A DNA stretch of 64,000 nt, from assembly GCF_001513745.1 (NCBI RefSeq), contig NZ_CP013380.1, forward strand, positions 620,001 through 684,000. Reading direction: 5' to 3'. Of this stretch, positions 10,126 to 21,215 are shown piece after piece (position 1 is the first letter of the stretch; every line of letters begins with the position of its first letter). The DNA is from Burkholderia humptydooensis. GTDB taxonomy: Bacteria > Pseudomonadota > Gammaproteobacteria > Burkholderiales > Burkholderiaceae. A program made the translations under genes and the position numbers. The notes beneath the pieces are model-generated. The model was not told the DNA's origin and searched no databases. It saw only the letters and a list, made by a program, of their open reading frames with translations.

Positions 10126-11493
10126 TCAGCGCAGGCCGGGCATCATGCCCTTTATGCCGCGCATCATCTTCTGCAGGTTGCCGCCCTTGAGCTTCTTCAT
10201 CATCGTGCGCATCTGGTCGTACTGATTGAGCATCCGGTTGACCTCCTGCACCGGCACGCCCGCGCCCGCCGCGATCCGGCGCTTGCGCGTCGCCTTGATG
10301 ATCTCGGGCTTCGCGCGCTCGGCGGGCGTCATCGAATTGATGATGCCTTCCATCCGGCGGATCTGCTTTTCGGCCTGGCCCATGTCGGCGCCCGCGGCGG
10401 CCTGCTGGAACTGCGCGGGCAGCTTGTCCATCAGCGACGACAGCCCCCCCATGTTCTTCATCTGCGAGATCTGCGCGCGGAAATCGTTCAGGTCGAAGTC
10501 ACCGCCTTTCTTCACCTTGTTGGCGAGCTTCTCCGCGGCCTTGATGTCGACGCCGCGCTGCGCTTCCTCGACGAGCGCGAGGATGTCGCCCATCCCGAGG
10601 ATCCGGTTTGCCATTCGGTCCGGGTGGAAGACTTCGAGGCCGTCGAGCTTCTCGGCGACGCCGACGAACTTGATCGGCTTGCCCGTCACGTGGCGCACCG
10701 ACAGCGCAGCGCCGCCGCGCGAGTCGCCGTCGAGCTTCGTGAGCACGACGCCCGTGAGCGGCAGCGCGTCGTTGAACGCCTTCGCGGTGTTGACGGCATC
10801 CTGGCCGAGCATCGCGTCGACGACGAACAGCGTCTCGACCGGCTCGAGCGCCGCGTGCAGCGCGGCGATCTCCCGCATCATCGCTTCGTCGATGCCGAGG
10901 CGGCCCGCGGTGTCGACGAGCAGCACGTCGTGATAATGGCGCCTGGCCCAGTCGACGGCCGCGTTCGCGATGTCGACGGGCTTCTGGTCGGGCGTCGACG
11001 GGAAGAAGTCGGCGCCGACCTGCTCGCTCACCGTCTTCAACTGCGCGATCGCGGCGGGGCGATAGACGTCACACGACACCGTGAGCACCTTCTTCTTGTA
11101 CTTCTCGCGCAGGAGCTTCGCGAGCTTGCCGACGGTGGTCGTCTTGCCGGCGCCCTGGAGGCCAGCCATCAGGATGATCGCGGGCGGCGTCACGGCGAGG
11201 TTCAGCTCGGCCGCCTTGCCTTCGTAGTCGCCGCCGATCACGGCGGTCAGTTCCTTCTGAACCACGCCGACGAGCGCCTGGCCGGGCGACAGGCTGCCGA
11301 CCACGTCCTCGCCGAGCGCCTTTTCCCTGACCTTCGCGATGAAGTCGCGGACGACGGGCAGCGCGACGTCGGCCTCGAGGAGCGCGAGCCGCACTTCGCG
11401 GAGCATCTCCTGGGTGTTTGCCTCGGTGAGCCGGGCCTCGCCGCGCAGCGTCTTGACGACGCGCGCCATCCGTTGGGTGAGATTGTCGAGCAT
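10126..11493 (-). CDS. ffh: Signal recognition particle protein Ffh
   Basis: 455-residue SRP54 GTPase that targets nascent membrane proteins with 4.5S RNA and FtsY. The N domain covers about residues 1-100. The G domain has P-loop GLQGAGKTT at 111-119, a DTAGR motif and TKLDGDSRGG. The methionine-rich M domain runs from about 300 to the end and contains NQYDQMRTMMKKLKGG. Length is standard (E. coli 453). It is divergent from the CcsA-like gene across 87 bases. Confidence 0.97.
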   Translation of the reverse strand: MLDNLTQRMARVVKTLRGEARLTEANTQEMLREVRLALLEADVALPVVRDFIAKVREKALGEDVVGSLSPGQALVGVVQKELTAVIGGDYEGKAAELNLAVTPPAIILMAGLQGAGKTTTVGKLAKLLREKYKKKVLTVSCDVYRPAAIAQLKTVSEQVGADFFPSTPDQKPVDIANAAVDWARRHYHDVLLVDTAGRLGIDEAMMREIAALHAALEPVETLFVVDAMLGQDAVNTAKAFNDALPLTGVVLTKLDGDSRGGAALSVRHVTGKPIKFVGVAEKLDGLEVFHPDRMANRILGMGDILALVEEAQRGVDIKAAEKLANKVKKGGDFDLNDFRAQISQMKNMGGLSSLMDKLPAQFQQAAAGADMGQAEKQIRRMEGIINSMTPAERAKPEIIKATRKRRIAAGAGVPVQEVNRMLNQYDQMRTMMKKLKGGNLQKMMRGIKGMMPGLR

Positions 11494-11580
11494 GGGGAGC
11501 GATGGACAGTGAGGCCCGCGGGCGCGAGTGGGACAAAAAGCCGGCCGTCGCGGGTTGGGGGCCTAGTGTAAACTTCGAAC

Positions 11581-12480
11581 ATGGATATTGTACTGTATGC
11601 CCTCACCGCGCTCCTGTACGGCGGCCTCGCCGCCGCCGGCTGGCGCGCGCGCCGCGCCGGCGCGGCGCGTCCGCTCGTCGCGAGCGTGCCGGCCGTCCCG
11701 CCCGCGCGCGAACCTGCTTCGGGCGGGATGGGCGGGCTCGGGCGCGCGCTTCTCGGCGTCGCGCTGCTCGCGCATGGGGTGCTGCTGCACATGACGATCT
11801 TCCCGCACGACGCGATGGTGTTCGGCTTCGCATTCGCGCTGTCGGCGATGTTCTGGCTCGGCGCCGGCATCTACTGGATCGAGAGCTTCTTCTTCCCGCT
11901 CGACGGGATGCGGCTTCTCGTGCTGCCGCTCGCGGGCGTCGCGTCGCTCCTGCCGCTCGCGTTCGGCGGCGTGCGCGTGCTGCCGTATGCGGCGGCGCCG
12001 CTCTTCAAGGTGCACTTCCTGATCGCGAACATCGCGTACGGGCTCTTCGCGATCGCGGCGCTCCACGCGGTGCTGATGCTGATGGTCGAGCGGCGCCTGC
12101 ACGCGCTGCGGCACGACGGGTTGCGCGAGTCGTCGGGCTGGGTCGCCGGCTGGCTCGACACGCTGCCGCCGCTTCTCACGCTCGAGAAGCTGCTGTTCCG
12201 CCTGATCGGCGCGGGCTTCGTGCTGCTCACGCTGACGCTCGCGACGGGCATCCTGTTCAGCGAGCAGATCGACGCGCGCGCGCTCAAGCTCGATCACAAG
12301 ACCGTGTTCGCGATCCTGTCCTGGCTGATGTTCGGCGGGCTCCTCGTCGCGCGCAAGACGTCCGGCTGGCGCGGCCGCGGCGCGGCGCGCTGGGTGCTCG
12401 CGTCGTTCGTCGCGCTGCTGCTCGCGTACGTCGGCAGCCGCTTCGTTCTCGAGGTGCTGCTGCACCGTTCCGTGGTCTGA
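11581..12480 (+). CDS. CcsA/YpjD-like cytochrome c assembly membrane protein
   Basis: 299 residues with about eight predicted membrane helices. The mid-protein segment LFKVHFLIANIAYGLFAIAALHAVLM and the later helix bearing HKTVFAILSWLMFG match the cytochrome c assembly (CcsA/CcmC-like) superfamily as found in inner-membrane YpjD. Conserved histidines (KVHF, LDHKT) could interact with haem, but a haem role is not proven for this subgroup. In proteobacteria it is commonly next to ffh, as here. It is followed 13 bases later by a PP0621-type gene and then ampD, probably one operon. Confidence 0.85.
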   Translation: MDIVLYALTALLYGGLAAAGWRARRAGAARPLVASVPAVPPAREPASGGMGGLGRALLGVALLAHGVLLHMTIFPHDAMVFGFAFALSAMFWLGAGIYWIESFFFPLDGMRLLVLPLAGVASLLPLAFGGVRVLPYAAAPLFKVHFLIANIAYGLFAIAALHAVLMLMVERRLHALRHDGLRESSGWVAGWLDTLPPLLTLEKLLFRLIGAGFVLLTLTLATGILFSEQIDARALKLDHKTVFAILSWLMFGGLLVARKTSGWRGRGAARWVLASFVALLLAYVGSRFVLEVLLHRSVV

Positions 12481-12493
12481 ACACCTGAACCCG

Positions 12494-12814
12494 ATGCGAC
12501 AAATCCTTCTTCTTATCGTGCTGTTCTTCGCGAGCTCGTGGGTCGCGAGAAAGATTCGCCAGGCGCAGGCGCGCGGCGACGGCCCGTTCGCGGGCGGCAC
12601 GGGCCGCACGGCCGATTCCGCGCCCGGCACGGGCGGCGCGGCACATGCGGGCCGCGCGCGCGACGCCGCGCTGCCGGAGCCGATGGTCCGCTGCGCGGAA
12701 TGCGGCGTGCATGCGCCGAAGAGCGACGCCATCGCCGCGGGCGGCGAGTATTTCTGCAGTCCGGAGCACGCGGCGCGTCACGCCGCGCATTCGGGCAGCC
12801 GCAGCGAGCAATGA
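12494..12814 (+). CDS. PP0621-family membrane-anchored zinc-ribbon protein
   Basis: 106 residues. An N-terminal membrane anchor (about 3-18, ILLLIVLFFASSWVARKI) is followed by a Gly/Ala-rich linker. A short C-terminal metal-binding module has MVRCAECGVHAP and, 20 residues on, FCSPEHAARH. The CxxC...C...H arrangement suggests one zinc. The family (PP0621) is conserved next to the CcsA-like gene and ampD in beta- and gamma-proteobacteria but has no assigned function. Its stop overlaps the ampD start (ATGA), implying translational coupling. Confidence 0.82.
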   Translation: MRQILLLIVLFFASSWVARKIRQAQARGDGPFAGGTGRTADSAPGTGGAAHAGRARDAALPEPMVRCAECGVHAPKSDAIAAGGEYFCSPEHAARHAAHSGSRSEQ

Positions 12815-13401
12815 GCGAAGCGGGGCGCTTCGCCGTCGGCGCCGACGGCTGGGTAGACGGCGCGCGGCGCGAGCCGTCGCCGAATTTCGAAGCGCGGCCC
12901 GACGGCGAGGTCGTCTCGCTCGTCGTGATCCACAACATCAGCCTGCCGCCCGGCGAGTTCGGCGGCGACGCGATCGTCGAGCTGTTCCAGAATCGTCTCG
13001 ACTGCGACGCGCATCCGTACTACGCCGCGCATCTGCGCGGCGTGCGGGTTTCCGCGCATTTCCTGATCAGGCGAGACGGCACGCTGATCCAGTTCGTGTC
13101 GTGCGACGCGCGCGCGTGGCACGCAGGCGCGTCGAGCTTCTTCGGCCGCGAGCGCTGTAACGATTTTTCAGTCGGCATCGAACTCGAAGGCGCGGATGAC
13201 GTCGCGTTCGGCGCGCCGCAGTATGCAACGCTCGCCGCGCTCGCGCGCGCGCTCGCCGCGCATTACCCGATCGATGCGTTCGCGGGCCACGAGCACGTTG
13301 CGCCCGGACGCAAGACCGATCCCGGTCCGCACTTCGATTGGCAACGTCTCGCTGACGATGCCGGTTTCCCGCCGCGATACTTTCCCTATCGGAAGCACTG
13401 A
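12811..13401 (+). CDS. ampD: 1,6-anhydro-N-acetylmuramyl-L-alanine amidase AmpD
   Basis: 196-residue cytoplasmic zinc amidase of the amidase_2 family, recycling anhydro-muropeptides. It splits the stem peptide from anhydro-MurNAc and so keeps AmpC-type beta-lactamase induction low. Visible features are the zinc histidine in VIHNISLPP, the substrate region FLIRRDGTLIQFV and the later GHEHVAPGRKTDPGPHFDW, which carries the second His/Asp ligands. The ATG at 12811 overlaps the preceding stop. No signal peptide is seen, consistent with cytoplasmic AmpD rather than periplasmic AmpDh. Confidence 0.94.
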   Translation: MSEAGRFAVGADGWVDGARREPSPNFEARPDGEVVSLVVIHNISLPPGEFGGDAIVELFQNRLDCDAHPYYAAHLRGVRVSAHFLIRRDGTLIQFVSCDARAWHAGASSFFGRERCNDFSVGIELEGADDVAFGAPQYATLAALARALAAHYPIDAFAGHEHVAPGRKTDPGPHFDWQRLADDAGFPPRYFPYRKH

Positions 13402-13500
13402 GCGCGTGGTCTTTTTGATGTGCGTCGCATTGTTTCGCTGGCCGTGCCTTGCCGCGTCGGCGTATCGCGCTTGTCAATAGATCGCGAGCAAATTTTTCCT

Positions 13501-13529
13501 TTGGCGCTTCGGCGAGGCTCCACTATACT
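13501..13529 (+). promoter_or_regulatory. Sigma-70 promoter of nrdA
   Basis: TTGGCG at 13501-13506 and TATACT at 13524-13529 are 17 bases apart. The -10 hexamer lies within the first NrdR box and the second box covers about +16 to +31, so repressor binding would block RNA polymerase. Confidence 0.75.
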
Positions 13530-13566
13530 TGGGGCCAATCGAGCAGTTCGGCACTACATATAGTGT
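13520..13566. promoter_or_regulatory. Paired NrdR boxes controlling nrdAB
   Basis: Box 2 at 13551-13566 (GCACTACATATAGTGT) matches the NrdR consensus acaCwAtATaTwGtgt closely. Box 1 at 13520-13535 (CCACTATACTTGGGGC) is a weaker match. The two starts are 31 bases apart, about three helical turns, the spacing established for NrdR sites upstream of ribonucleotide reductase genes. NrdR is a dNTP/ATP-sensing repressor; its gene is not in this window. Confidence 0.85.
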
Positions 13567-13860
13567 GTCGATCGGGGCGTTTTCCGCTCCCGACCGCGGT
13601 CCCGGCGTCGCCGCCGGCCCGCGACATTCTCAGTGCGGCGCATCCGGCCGGCGGTCCGGCGCGCTGCGACCCGCGTGGAAAAGTGCAGCCAGAGGCGCGA
13701 TACGCATGATGAAGGCCAGTGTGGAATCGAGCGTATCGCGCGGGCCCGACCGGCGCCGCCGCCGCTTCTTCCGCGTCTTACCGCCCGCGCACCTTGTGGC
13801 GCACCGTTCGTTTTAATCCGCGGTTCCTTGCCGCATCACCCAACACCAGGAGTTTTGCCC

Positions 13861-16848
<2,988 letters not shown>

Positions 16849-17215
16849 TGCGGCGCGCGTAGCGCGAAACGAGCGCGAGCGGCGCGTGACGAAGACCGAT
16901 AAAGGTTGAAGTGCGCGCCGCTCTCTACTAAAAAAATGATAAGGAATCTGTAACGCGGCGAGCGCGTTGCAGCGAGCGGGAAGAGTGATCGAAACATCCC
17001 CCGACGACGTCGCGCTTCGATCCGCGTTCGATGCGTCGAGCGCTCCTCGCGAATCACGCGCGGCACACATCGCGCTCCGCATGAACGACGATGCGTTGCT
17101 CAAAGTGTTGTATCGAGGTTGCAACGCGAATCGAAAAAAGGATTTTTCATGAGCGAACCCTTTTATCGCTCAGGAAAAGATGGTACAAACCGATCTAAAT
17201 TGATGGTGAGAATTT
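16849..17215. other. nrdA-nrdB intergenic region
   Basis: These 367 bases are less GC-rich than the flanking genes and include runs such as ctaaaaaaatgat (about 16926-16939). A 61-codon frame opens at TTG 16967 but has no ribosome site or recognisable similarity and is not called. No NrdR-like pair, convincing promoter or terminator was found. The gap is unusually long for an nrdAB operon, so nrdB may have separate control. Confidence 0.5.
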
Positions 17216-18430
17216 ATGCTCAACTGGGATGACGAGAAGACTGCCGTAACTCCCGCGAGCGGAGCGCAGCACAACGCGATGCGCGACCCCGCAGGAATGG
17301 CTGTCGGATTGCAGGCCGCGGTGCCTGCCGCTCATCAAGCTTCGTCGGCCCGCGACATCTTCGCGGGCGATTTCGCCGTGGCGCCGAATGCATCGGCCGC
17401 CGTCGCTTCGGAAGCGCGGGTCAACGTCGCCGACAAGCGCATCATCAACGGCAAGACCGACGTCAACCAGCTCGTCCCGTTCAAGTACAAGTGGGCGTGG
17501 GAGAAGTACCTGGCCGGCTGCGCGAATCACTGGATGCCGCAGGAAATCAACATGTCCCGCGACATCGCGCTCTGGAAGGACCCGAACGGCCTGACGGAAG
17601 ACGAGCGCCGGATCGTCAAGCGCAACCTCGGCTTCTTCGTGACGGCCGATTCGCTCGCGGCGAACAACATCGTGCTCGGCACGTACCGCCACATCACGGC
17701 GCCCGAGTGCCGGCAGTTCCTGCTGCGCCAGGCGTTCGAAGAGGCGATCCACACGCACGCGTACCAATATATTGTCGAATCGCTCGGCCTCGACGAAGGC
17801 GAGATCTTCAACGCGTACCACGAGGTCGCGGCGATCCGTGCGAAGGACGAGTTCCTGATTCCGTTCATCCATACGCTGACCGATCCGGCCTTCACGACGG
17901 GCACGCTGGAGGCCGATCAGAAGCTGCTGAAGTCGCTGATCGTGTTCGCGTGCATCATGGAAGGCCTGTTCTTCTATGTCGGCTTCACCCAAATTCTCGC
18001 GCTCGGCCGTCAGAACAAGATGACGGGCGCGGCGGAGCAATACCAGTACATCCTGCGCGACGAGTCGATGCACTGCAACTTCGGGATCGACCTGATCAAC
18101 CAGATCAAGCTTGAGAACCCGCACCTGTGGACGGCCGAATTCCGCGCCGAGATCCGCGAGCTGTTCAAGCACGCGGTCGATCTCGAGTACCGCTACGCGG
18201 AGGACACGATGCCGCGCGGCGTGCTGGGCCTGAACGCGTCGATGTTCAAGAGCTACCTTCGCTTCATCAGCAACCGCCGTTGCCAGCAGATCGGCCTCGA
18301 TCCGCTGTTCCCGAACGAGGAAAACCCGTTCCCGTGGATGAGCGAGATGATCGACTTGAAGAAGGAGCGCAACTTCTTCGAGACGCGGGTGATCGAGTAT
18401 CAGACGGGCGGTGCGCTGTCGTGGGAATGA
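17216..18430 (+). CDS. nrdB: Class Ia ribonucleoside-diphosphate reductase, beta subunit
   Basis: 404-residue radical-generating subunit. The di-iron ligands and tyrosyl radical site are recognisable: E110 in WMPQEINM, then E176, H179 and Y183 in [12 protein letters not shown], a glutamate in [10 protein letters not shown], and E and H in RDESMHCNF. The first ~75 residues are a variable extension. The C-terminus, TGGALSWE, is the tail that docks on NrdA. The ATG at 17216 follows GGTGAG. It works with NrdA; co-regulation by the upstream NrdR site depends on read-through across the 367-base gap. Confidence 0.95.
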   Translation: MLNWDDEKTAVTPASGAQHNAMRDPAGMAVGLQAAVPAAHQASSARDIFAGDFAVAPNASAAVASEARVNVADKRIINGKTDVNQLVPFKYKWAWEKYLAGCANHWMPQEINMSRDIALWKDPNGLTEDERRIVKRNLGFFVTADSLAANNIVLGTYRHITAPECRQFLLRQAFEEAIHTHAYQYIVESLGLDEGEIFNAYHEVAAIRAKDEFLIPFIHTLTDPAFTTGTLEADQKLLKSLIVFACIMEGLFFYVGFTQILALGRQNKMTGAAEQYQYILRDESMHCNFGIDLINQIKLENPHLWTAEFRAEIRELFKHAVDLEYRYAEDTMPRGVLGLNASMFKSYLRFISNRRCQQIGLDPLFPNEENPFPWMSEMIDLKKERNFFETRVIEYQTGGALSWE

Positions 18431-18861
18431 CCCGACGCGCAGCCGACGAGTAACGATGTGGATGCCGGGCGCAGCCCGGCGCAAGGTTTAGGAGCAAGAA
18501 CGCCTGATGCAAAGCATGTCCGGCGCCTCAAGGGCCCAAGTACACGACAGGCACTTTGCGAACCCTTCAGTGGGATGGGCAAACTTCCCTCCGGAAAGGG
18601 CGGGCGGCCGAGCGGCCGCCGGCTCGATCAAGCGATTAGGGGCGGCGGTGCAGGGCGCGCCGGCTGCCGACTTGATTTGGCGCGCGGTGCCAAGGGGCAC
18701 GGCGCGCCATACCGTATTCATTAGCGTAAGCAAGTGTCATCCGCGTACGCCGATGAATAGCCCGCTTCGCAGCGCACGTGCTGACAAACGTCCGCGGGAA
18801 GCGGGTTTTGACGAAGGGTGTAGTTTGAACTGACTCTCATCTGAACCTGAAGGAGAAAATG
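18431..18861. other. Structured intergenic region downstream of nrdB
   Basis: A 430-base gap between nrdB and the histone-like gene. It contains three GC hairpins: 18464-18480 (GCCGGGC/GCCCGGC), one around 18600-18620 built on GGCGGCC/GGCCGCC, and a 13-bp stem with one mismatch at 18679-18691 / 18696-18708. None has a T tract. Short open frames exist on both strands but look like products of high GC. Part of it (about 18490-18720) may be a dispersed Burkholderia intergenic element; see findings. No promoter for the downstream gene was identified with confidence. Confidence 0.45.
18679..18708. repeat. Imperfect 13-bp inverted repeat
   Basis: Arms GGCGCGCGGTGCC (18679-18691) and GGCACGGCGCGCC (18696-18708) pair with one mismatch around a 4-base loop. 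This is a very stable hairpin in non-coding DNA, without a terminator T run. Confidence 0.7.
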
Positions 18862-19440
18862 ATGGCACTTGCCAAGAAGAAGCCGGCCGCCAAGAAGGTT
18901 GCCGCGAAGAAGGTCGCTGCCAAGAAGGCCGCACCGGCGAAGAAGGCAGCGGTGAAGAAGGTTGCGGCGAAGAAGGTCGCCGTGAAGAAGGTTGCGGCGA
19001 AGAAGGTCGCGGCGAAGAAGGCTGCACCGGCGAAGAAGGTCGCAGCGAAGAAGGTCGCTGCCAAGAAGGCGCCGGCGAAGAAGGCTGCTGCGAAGAAAGT
19101 CGCCGTGAAGAAGGTTGCGGCGAAGAAGGTTGCCGCGAAGAAGGCGCCGGCGAAGAAAGCCGCTGCGAAGAAAGTCGCCGTGAAGAAGGTCGCGGCGAAG
19201 AAGGCCGCACCGGCGAAGAAGGCTGCCGCCAAGAAGGCTGTTGCGAAGAAGGCTGTTGCGAAGAAGGCCGCGCCGGCGAAGAAGGCTGCTGCGAAGAAAG
19301 CTGCGCCGAAGAAGGCGGTCGTGAAGAAGGCTGCGCCGGCGACGACGGCGTCGACGGCATCGGTTGCTCCGGCATCGGGCGTGAAGACCGCGCTCAACCC
19401 GGCAGCGGCATGGCCGTTCCCGACCGGCAGCCGTCCGTAA
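18862..19440 (+). CDS. Lysine/alanine-rich histone H1-like protein
   Basis: 192 residues built almost entirely of AAKK, VAKK and APAKK repeats, followed by a 35-residue tail with [11 protein letters not shown] and ending FPTGSRP. Such proteins (eukaryotic H1 C-terminal type, like Chlamydia HctB, Bordetella BpH1 and Pseudomonas AlgP) bind DNA non-specifically and are thought to compact the nucleoid. The second of two adjacent ATGs (18862) is preferred because AGGAG then has proper spacing. The internal near-identical repeats make length variation between strains likely. The specific role here is not known. Confidence 0.85.
   Translation: MALAKKKPAAKKVAAKKVAAKKAAPAKKAAVKKVAAKKVAVKKVAAKKVAAKKAAPAKKVAAKKVAAKKAPAKKAAAKKVAVKKVAAKKVAAKKAPAKKAAAKKVAVKKVAAKKAAPAKKAAAKKAVAKKAVAKKAAPAKKAAAKKAAPKKAVVKKAAPATTASTASVAPASGVKTALNPAAAWPFPTGSRP
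18866..19340 (+). repeat. Degenerate coding tandem repeats (AAKK/VAKK)
   Basis: Short in-frame repeats of the kind gcgaagaaggtc / gccgcgaagaag fill the histone-like gene, with several 12-30-base stretches recurring identically (for example the segments around 19000-19060 and 19120-19200). They encode Lys-Lys-Val/Ala-Ala units and are prone to slippage. They are not a CRISPR array: there are no unique spacers. Confidence 0.8.
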
Positions 19441-19502
19441 AGACTCGCTGCGCCAAAGCGGACACCGTCGTGTCCTGAATCGAGTAGTCCTACTCGATCG
19501 AG

Positions 19503-19537
19503 ATCCCGTCATCGGCTCGCCGGTGGCGGGATTTTTT
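19503..19537 (+). terminator. Terminator after the histone-like gene
   Basis: Arms ATCCCGTCA (19503-19511) and TGGCGGGAT (19524-19532) pair with one G-T wobble and are followed by T6. The 60-base space after the stop codon is otherwise empty. Confidence 0.85.
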
Positions 19538-19580
19538 CATGGCGGCCGCCGTGCGCCGCCCGTGTCCGGACGGCGCGCAT

Positions 19581-19615
19581 AAAAAAACGCATGCGCAAAG
19601 ATGCGCATGCGTTTT
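19581..19615 (-). terminator. Terminator after the glycine-zipper lipoprotein gene
   Basis: The 14-bp arms at 19584-19597 and 19602-19615 (TGCGCATGCGTTTT) pair perfectly around a 4-base loop. On the minus strand the stem is followed by T7 (19587-19581). It ends the minus-strand gene group that begins at tlpA/aroQ. Confidence 0.88.
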
Positions 19616-19679
19616 CGTTCGTGCGGCGCGCGCCGCATCGTGCTCCGGCATGCCGGACGTGGCCGCCGGCGCCGATCGA

Positions 19680-20153
19680 TCAGTGCGTGACGCGGGTCAC
19701 GCCGCCGCTCGACAGCAGTCGCACGCGTTCGCCCGCGCGGAACACTTCGGGCGTGGCCGCTTGCGTGATCGAGCGCAGGTCGCCGTTGTCGAGGCGCACG
19801 GTGATTTCGACGCCGTTCGCCGAACTGAGGCCCTGGCCGACCGCATTGCCGGCCACCGCGCCGGCGAGGCCGCCCGCGATCGCGGTCAGCACCGAGCCGC
19901 GGCCGCCGCCGATCGCGCTGCCGGCGACCGCGCCGAGCGCGCCGCCGCCGAGCGTGCCGAGCGCGCTGCCGCCGCCGTCGCCCTGAATCCGCACCGCGCG
20001 GACGCTTTCGACCGTGCCCATCCGCACGGTCTGTTCGCGCTGCGCCTGGCCGGCGCTATAGACGTCGGCGGAACCCGGCGGCGTGAAGCAGCCGGCGAGC
20101 GTCACCGTCGCGGTCAGCATCGCGGCGAGCGTGAGGGTTTTCCTGGTCAACAT
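19680..20153 (-). CDS. Glycine-zipper 2TM lipoprotein (SlyB/Pcp-like)
   Basis: 157 residues. The signal peptide ends in lipobox LAGC with the lipidated cysteine at position 22. The central part is a glycine-zipper membrane segment (GGGALGAVAGSAIGGGRGSVLTAIAGGLAGAVAG), and a C-terminal beta region contains VEITVRLDNGDLRSITQ. This layout matches the SlyB/Pcp outer-membrane lipoprotein family, which contributes to envelope integrity. The exact ortholog is uncertain. It follows the adenosine kinase gene by 23 bases on the same strand. Confidence 0.85.
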   Translation of the reverse strand: MLTRKTLTLAAMLTATVTLAGCFTPPGSADVYSAGQAQREQTVRMGTVESVRAVRIQGDGGGSALGTLGGGALGAVAGSAIGGGRGSVLTAIAGGLAGAVAGNAVGQGLSSANGVEITVRLDNGDLRSITQAATPEVFRAGERVRLLSSGGVTRVTH

Positions 20154-20176
20154 GTTTCATCTTCTCCAAACAAGAT

Positions 20177-21115
20177 TCACTTTGGACTGTAGCCGAACGC
20201 GGTCTCGAAGCGTGAATCGATTTCCGCGCGGGTCGGCGCGTACGTCTGCGGCCCCTGGTGCGCGATCTTCAGCGAGCCCATCAGGCTCGCGAGGCGCCCC
20301 GTCGTCGCCCAGTCGAAGCCGTGCTCGATCCCGTACAGCAAGCCGCCGCGGAACGCGTCGCCGCAGCCGGTCGGATCGATGACCCGTTCCGCGTGCACGG
20401 CCGGAATCTGCTCTTCGCCGTCGCGGTGACGGATCGTCGCACCGTGCTCGCCGCGCGTGATGATGAGCGCCTGAACCCGGCTGGCGATTTCGTCTTCGGA
20501 CCAACCCGTCTTGTCGCACACCAGCTTGGCTTCGTAATCGTTGACAGCAATGTAAGTCGCAAGTTCAATGCTGCGGCGCAAGGTGGCGCCGTCGAAGAGA
20601 GGCAAGCCCTGGCCCGGATCGAAGATGAACGGCACGCCAGCCTGCGCAAGCTCGTCGGTATGCTGGACCATCCCCTGGAAGCCGTCCGGGCCGACGATCG
20701 CGAGCTTGATGCCCTTCGCCTCGCCCGCATGATTCACGTGCGACTGCATCATCGCGCCCGGGTGGAATGCGGTGATCTGGTTGTTGTCGAGATCGGTCGT
20801 GATCATCGCCTGCGCCGAATACGTGTCGGGCAGCACGCGCACGTGTTCGCGCGACAGGCCGAGCGCATCCATGCGATCGAGGTACGGCTGCGCGTCGACC
20901 GCGCCGAGCGTGCCCATCATCCGTGCGTCGCCGCCGAGCAGATTCAGCGCGTACGCGATGTTGCCAGCGCAGCCGCCGAATTCGCGACGCATCGTCGGCA
21001 CGAGGAAGCTCAGATTGATGAGGTGCACCTGGTCGGGCAGGATGTGCTCGCGAAAGCGCCCTTCGAAGGTCATGATGTTGTCGTAGGCGATCGAACCGCA
21101 AATCAGCGTAGCCAA
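20177..21115 (-). CDS. Adenosine/nucleoside kinase, PfkB family
   Basis: 312-residue ribokinase-fold kinase. The N-terminal substrate region includes REFGGCAGNIAYAL (residues 44-57) and the C-terminal PfkB signature DPTGCGDAFRGG spans 247-258 with catalytic base D253. It closely resembles the B. thailandensis nucleoside kinase (BthNK), which phosphorylates adenosine, inosine and guanosine. That assignment is from recollection of the family, so the exact substrate range is inference. It would serve purine salvage. It is 100 bases downstream of tpx on the same strand. Confidence 0.85.
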   Translation of the reverse strand: MATLICGSIAYDNIMTFEGRFREHILPDQVHLINLSFLVPTMRREFGGCAGNIAYALNLLGGDARMMGTLGAVDAQPYLDRMDALGLSREHVRVLPDTYSAQAMITTDLDNNQITAFHPGAMMQSHVNHAGEAKGIKLAIVGPDGFQGMVQHTDELAQAGVPFIFDPGQGLPLFDGATLRRSIELATYIAVNDYEAKLVCDKTGWSEDEIASRVQALIITRGEHGATIRHRDGEEQIPAVHAERVIDPTGCGDAFRGGLLYGIEHGFDWATTGRLASLMGSLKIAHQGPQTYAPTRAEIDSRFETAFGYSPK

Positions 21116-21215
21116 GGTGTGCGTTCCTGTAGAGAAGGTGAGAGGGCGGCCGCAGCGCGTCTTTCGCCCGCCGCGCGGCAGGCGGGCGCGGCGCGCCGCG
21201 GCCGTTCGGTGCGGC

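Larger units (their letters stand above)
13402..13860. other. nrdA leader region without a gene
   Basis: This 459-base gap holds the nrdA promoter and NrdR boxes (13501-13566) and a transcribed leader of about 325 bases. The leader has open frames but none with a convincing ribosome site or protein-like composition. The nrdA reading frame is open upstream to 13633, but its ATG at 13861 has the family-like N-terminus. The long leader could hold additional regulation; no riboswitch fold was recognised. Confidence 0.6.

Noticed and set aside
16967..17152. 61-codon frame between nrdA and nrdB
   Set aside because: TTG start, no ribosome site, no recognisable similarity, and it lies in a compositionally mixed spacer.
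18464..18480. Hairpin 34 bases after nrdB as its terminator
   Set aside because: A good 7-bp stem with a 3-base loop, but followed by GCAAGG rather than T residues.
18866..19340. Regular short repeats suggesting a CRISPR array
   Set aside because: They are in-frame Lys/Ala codon repeats in the histone-like gene with no unique spacers and no cas genes nearby.
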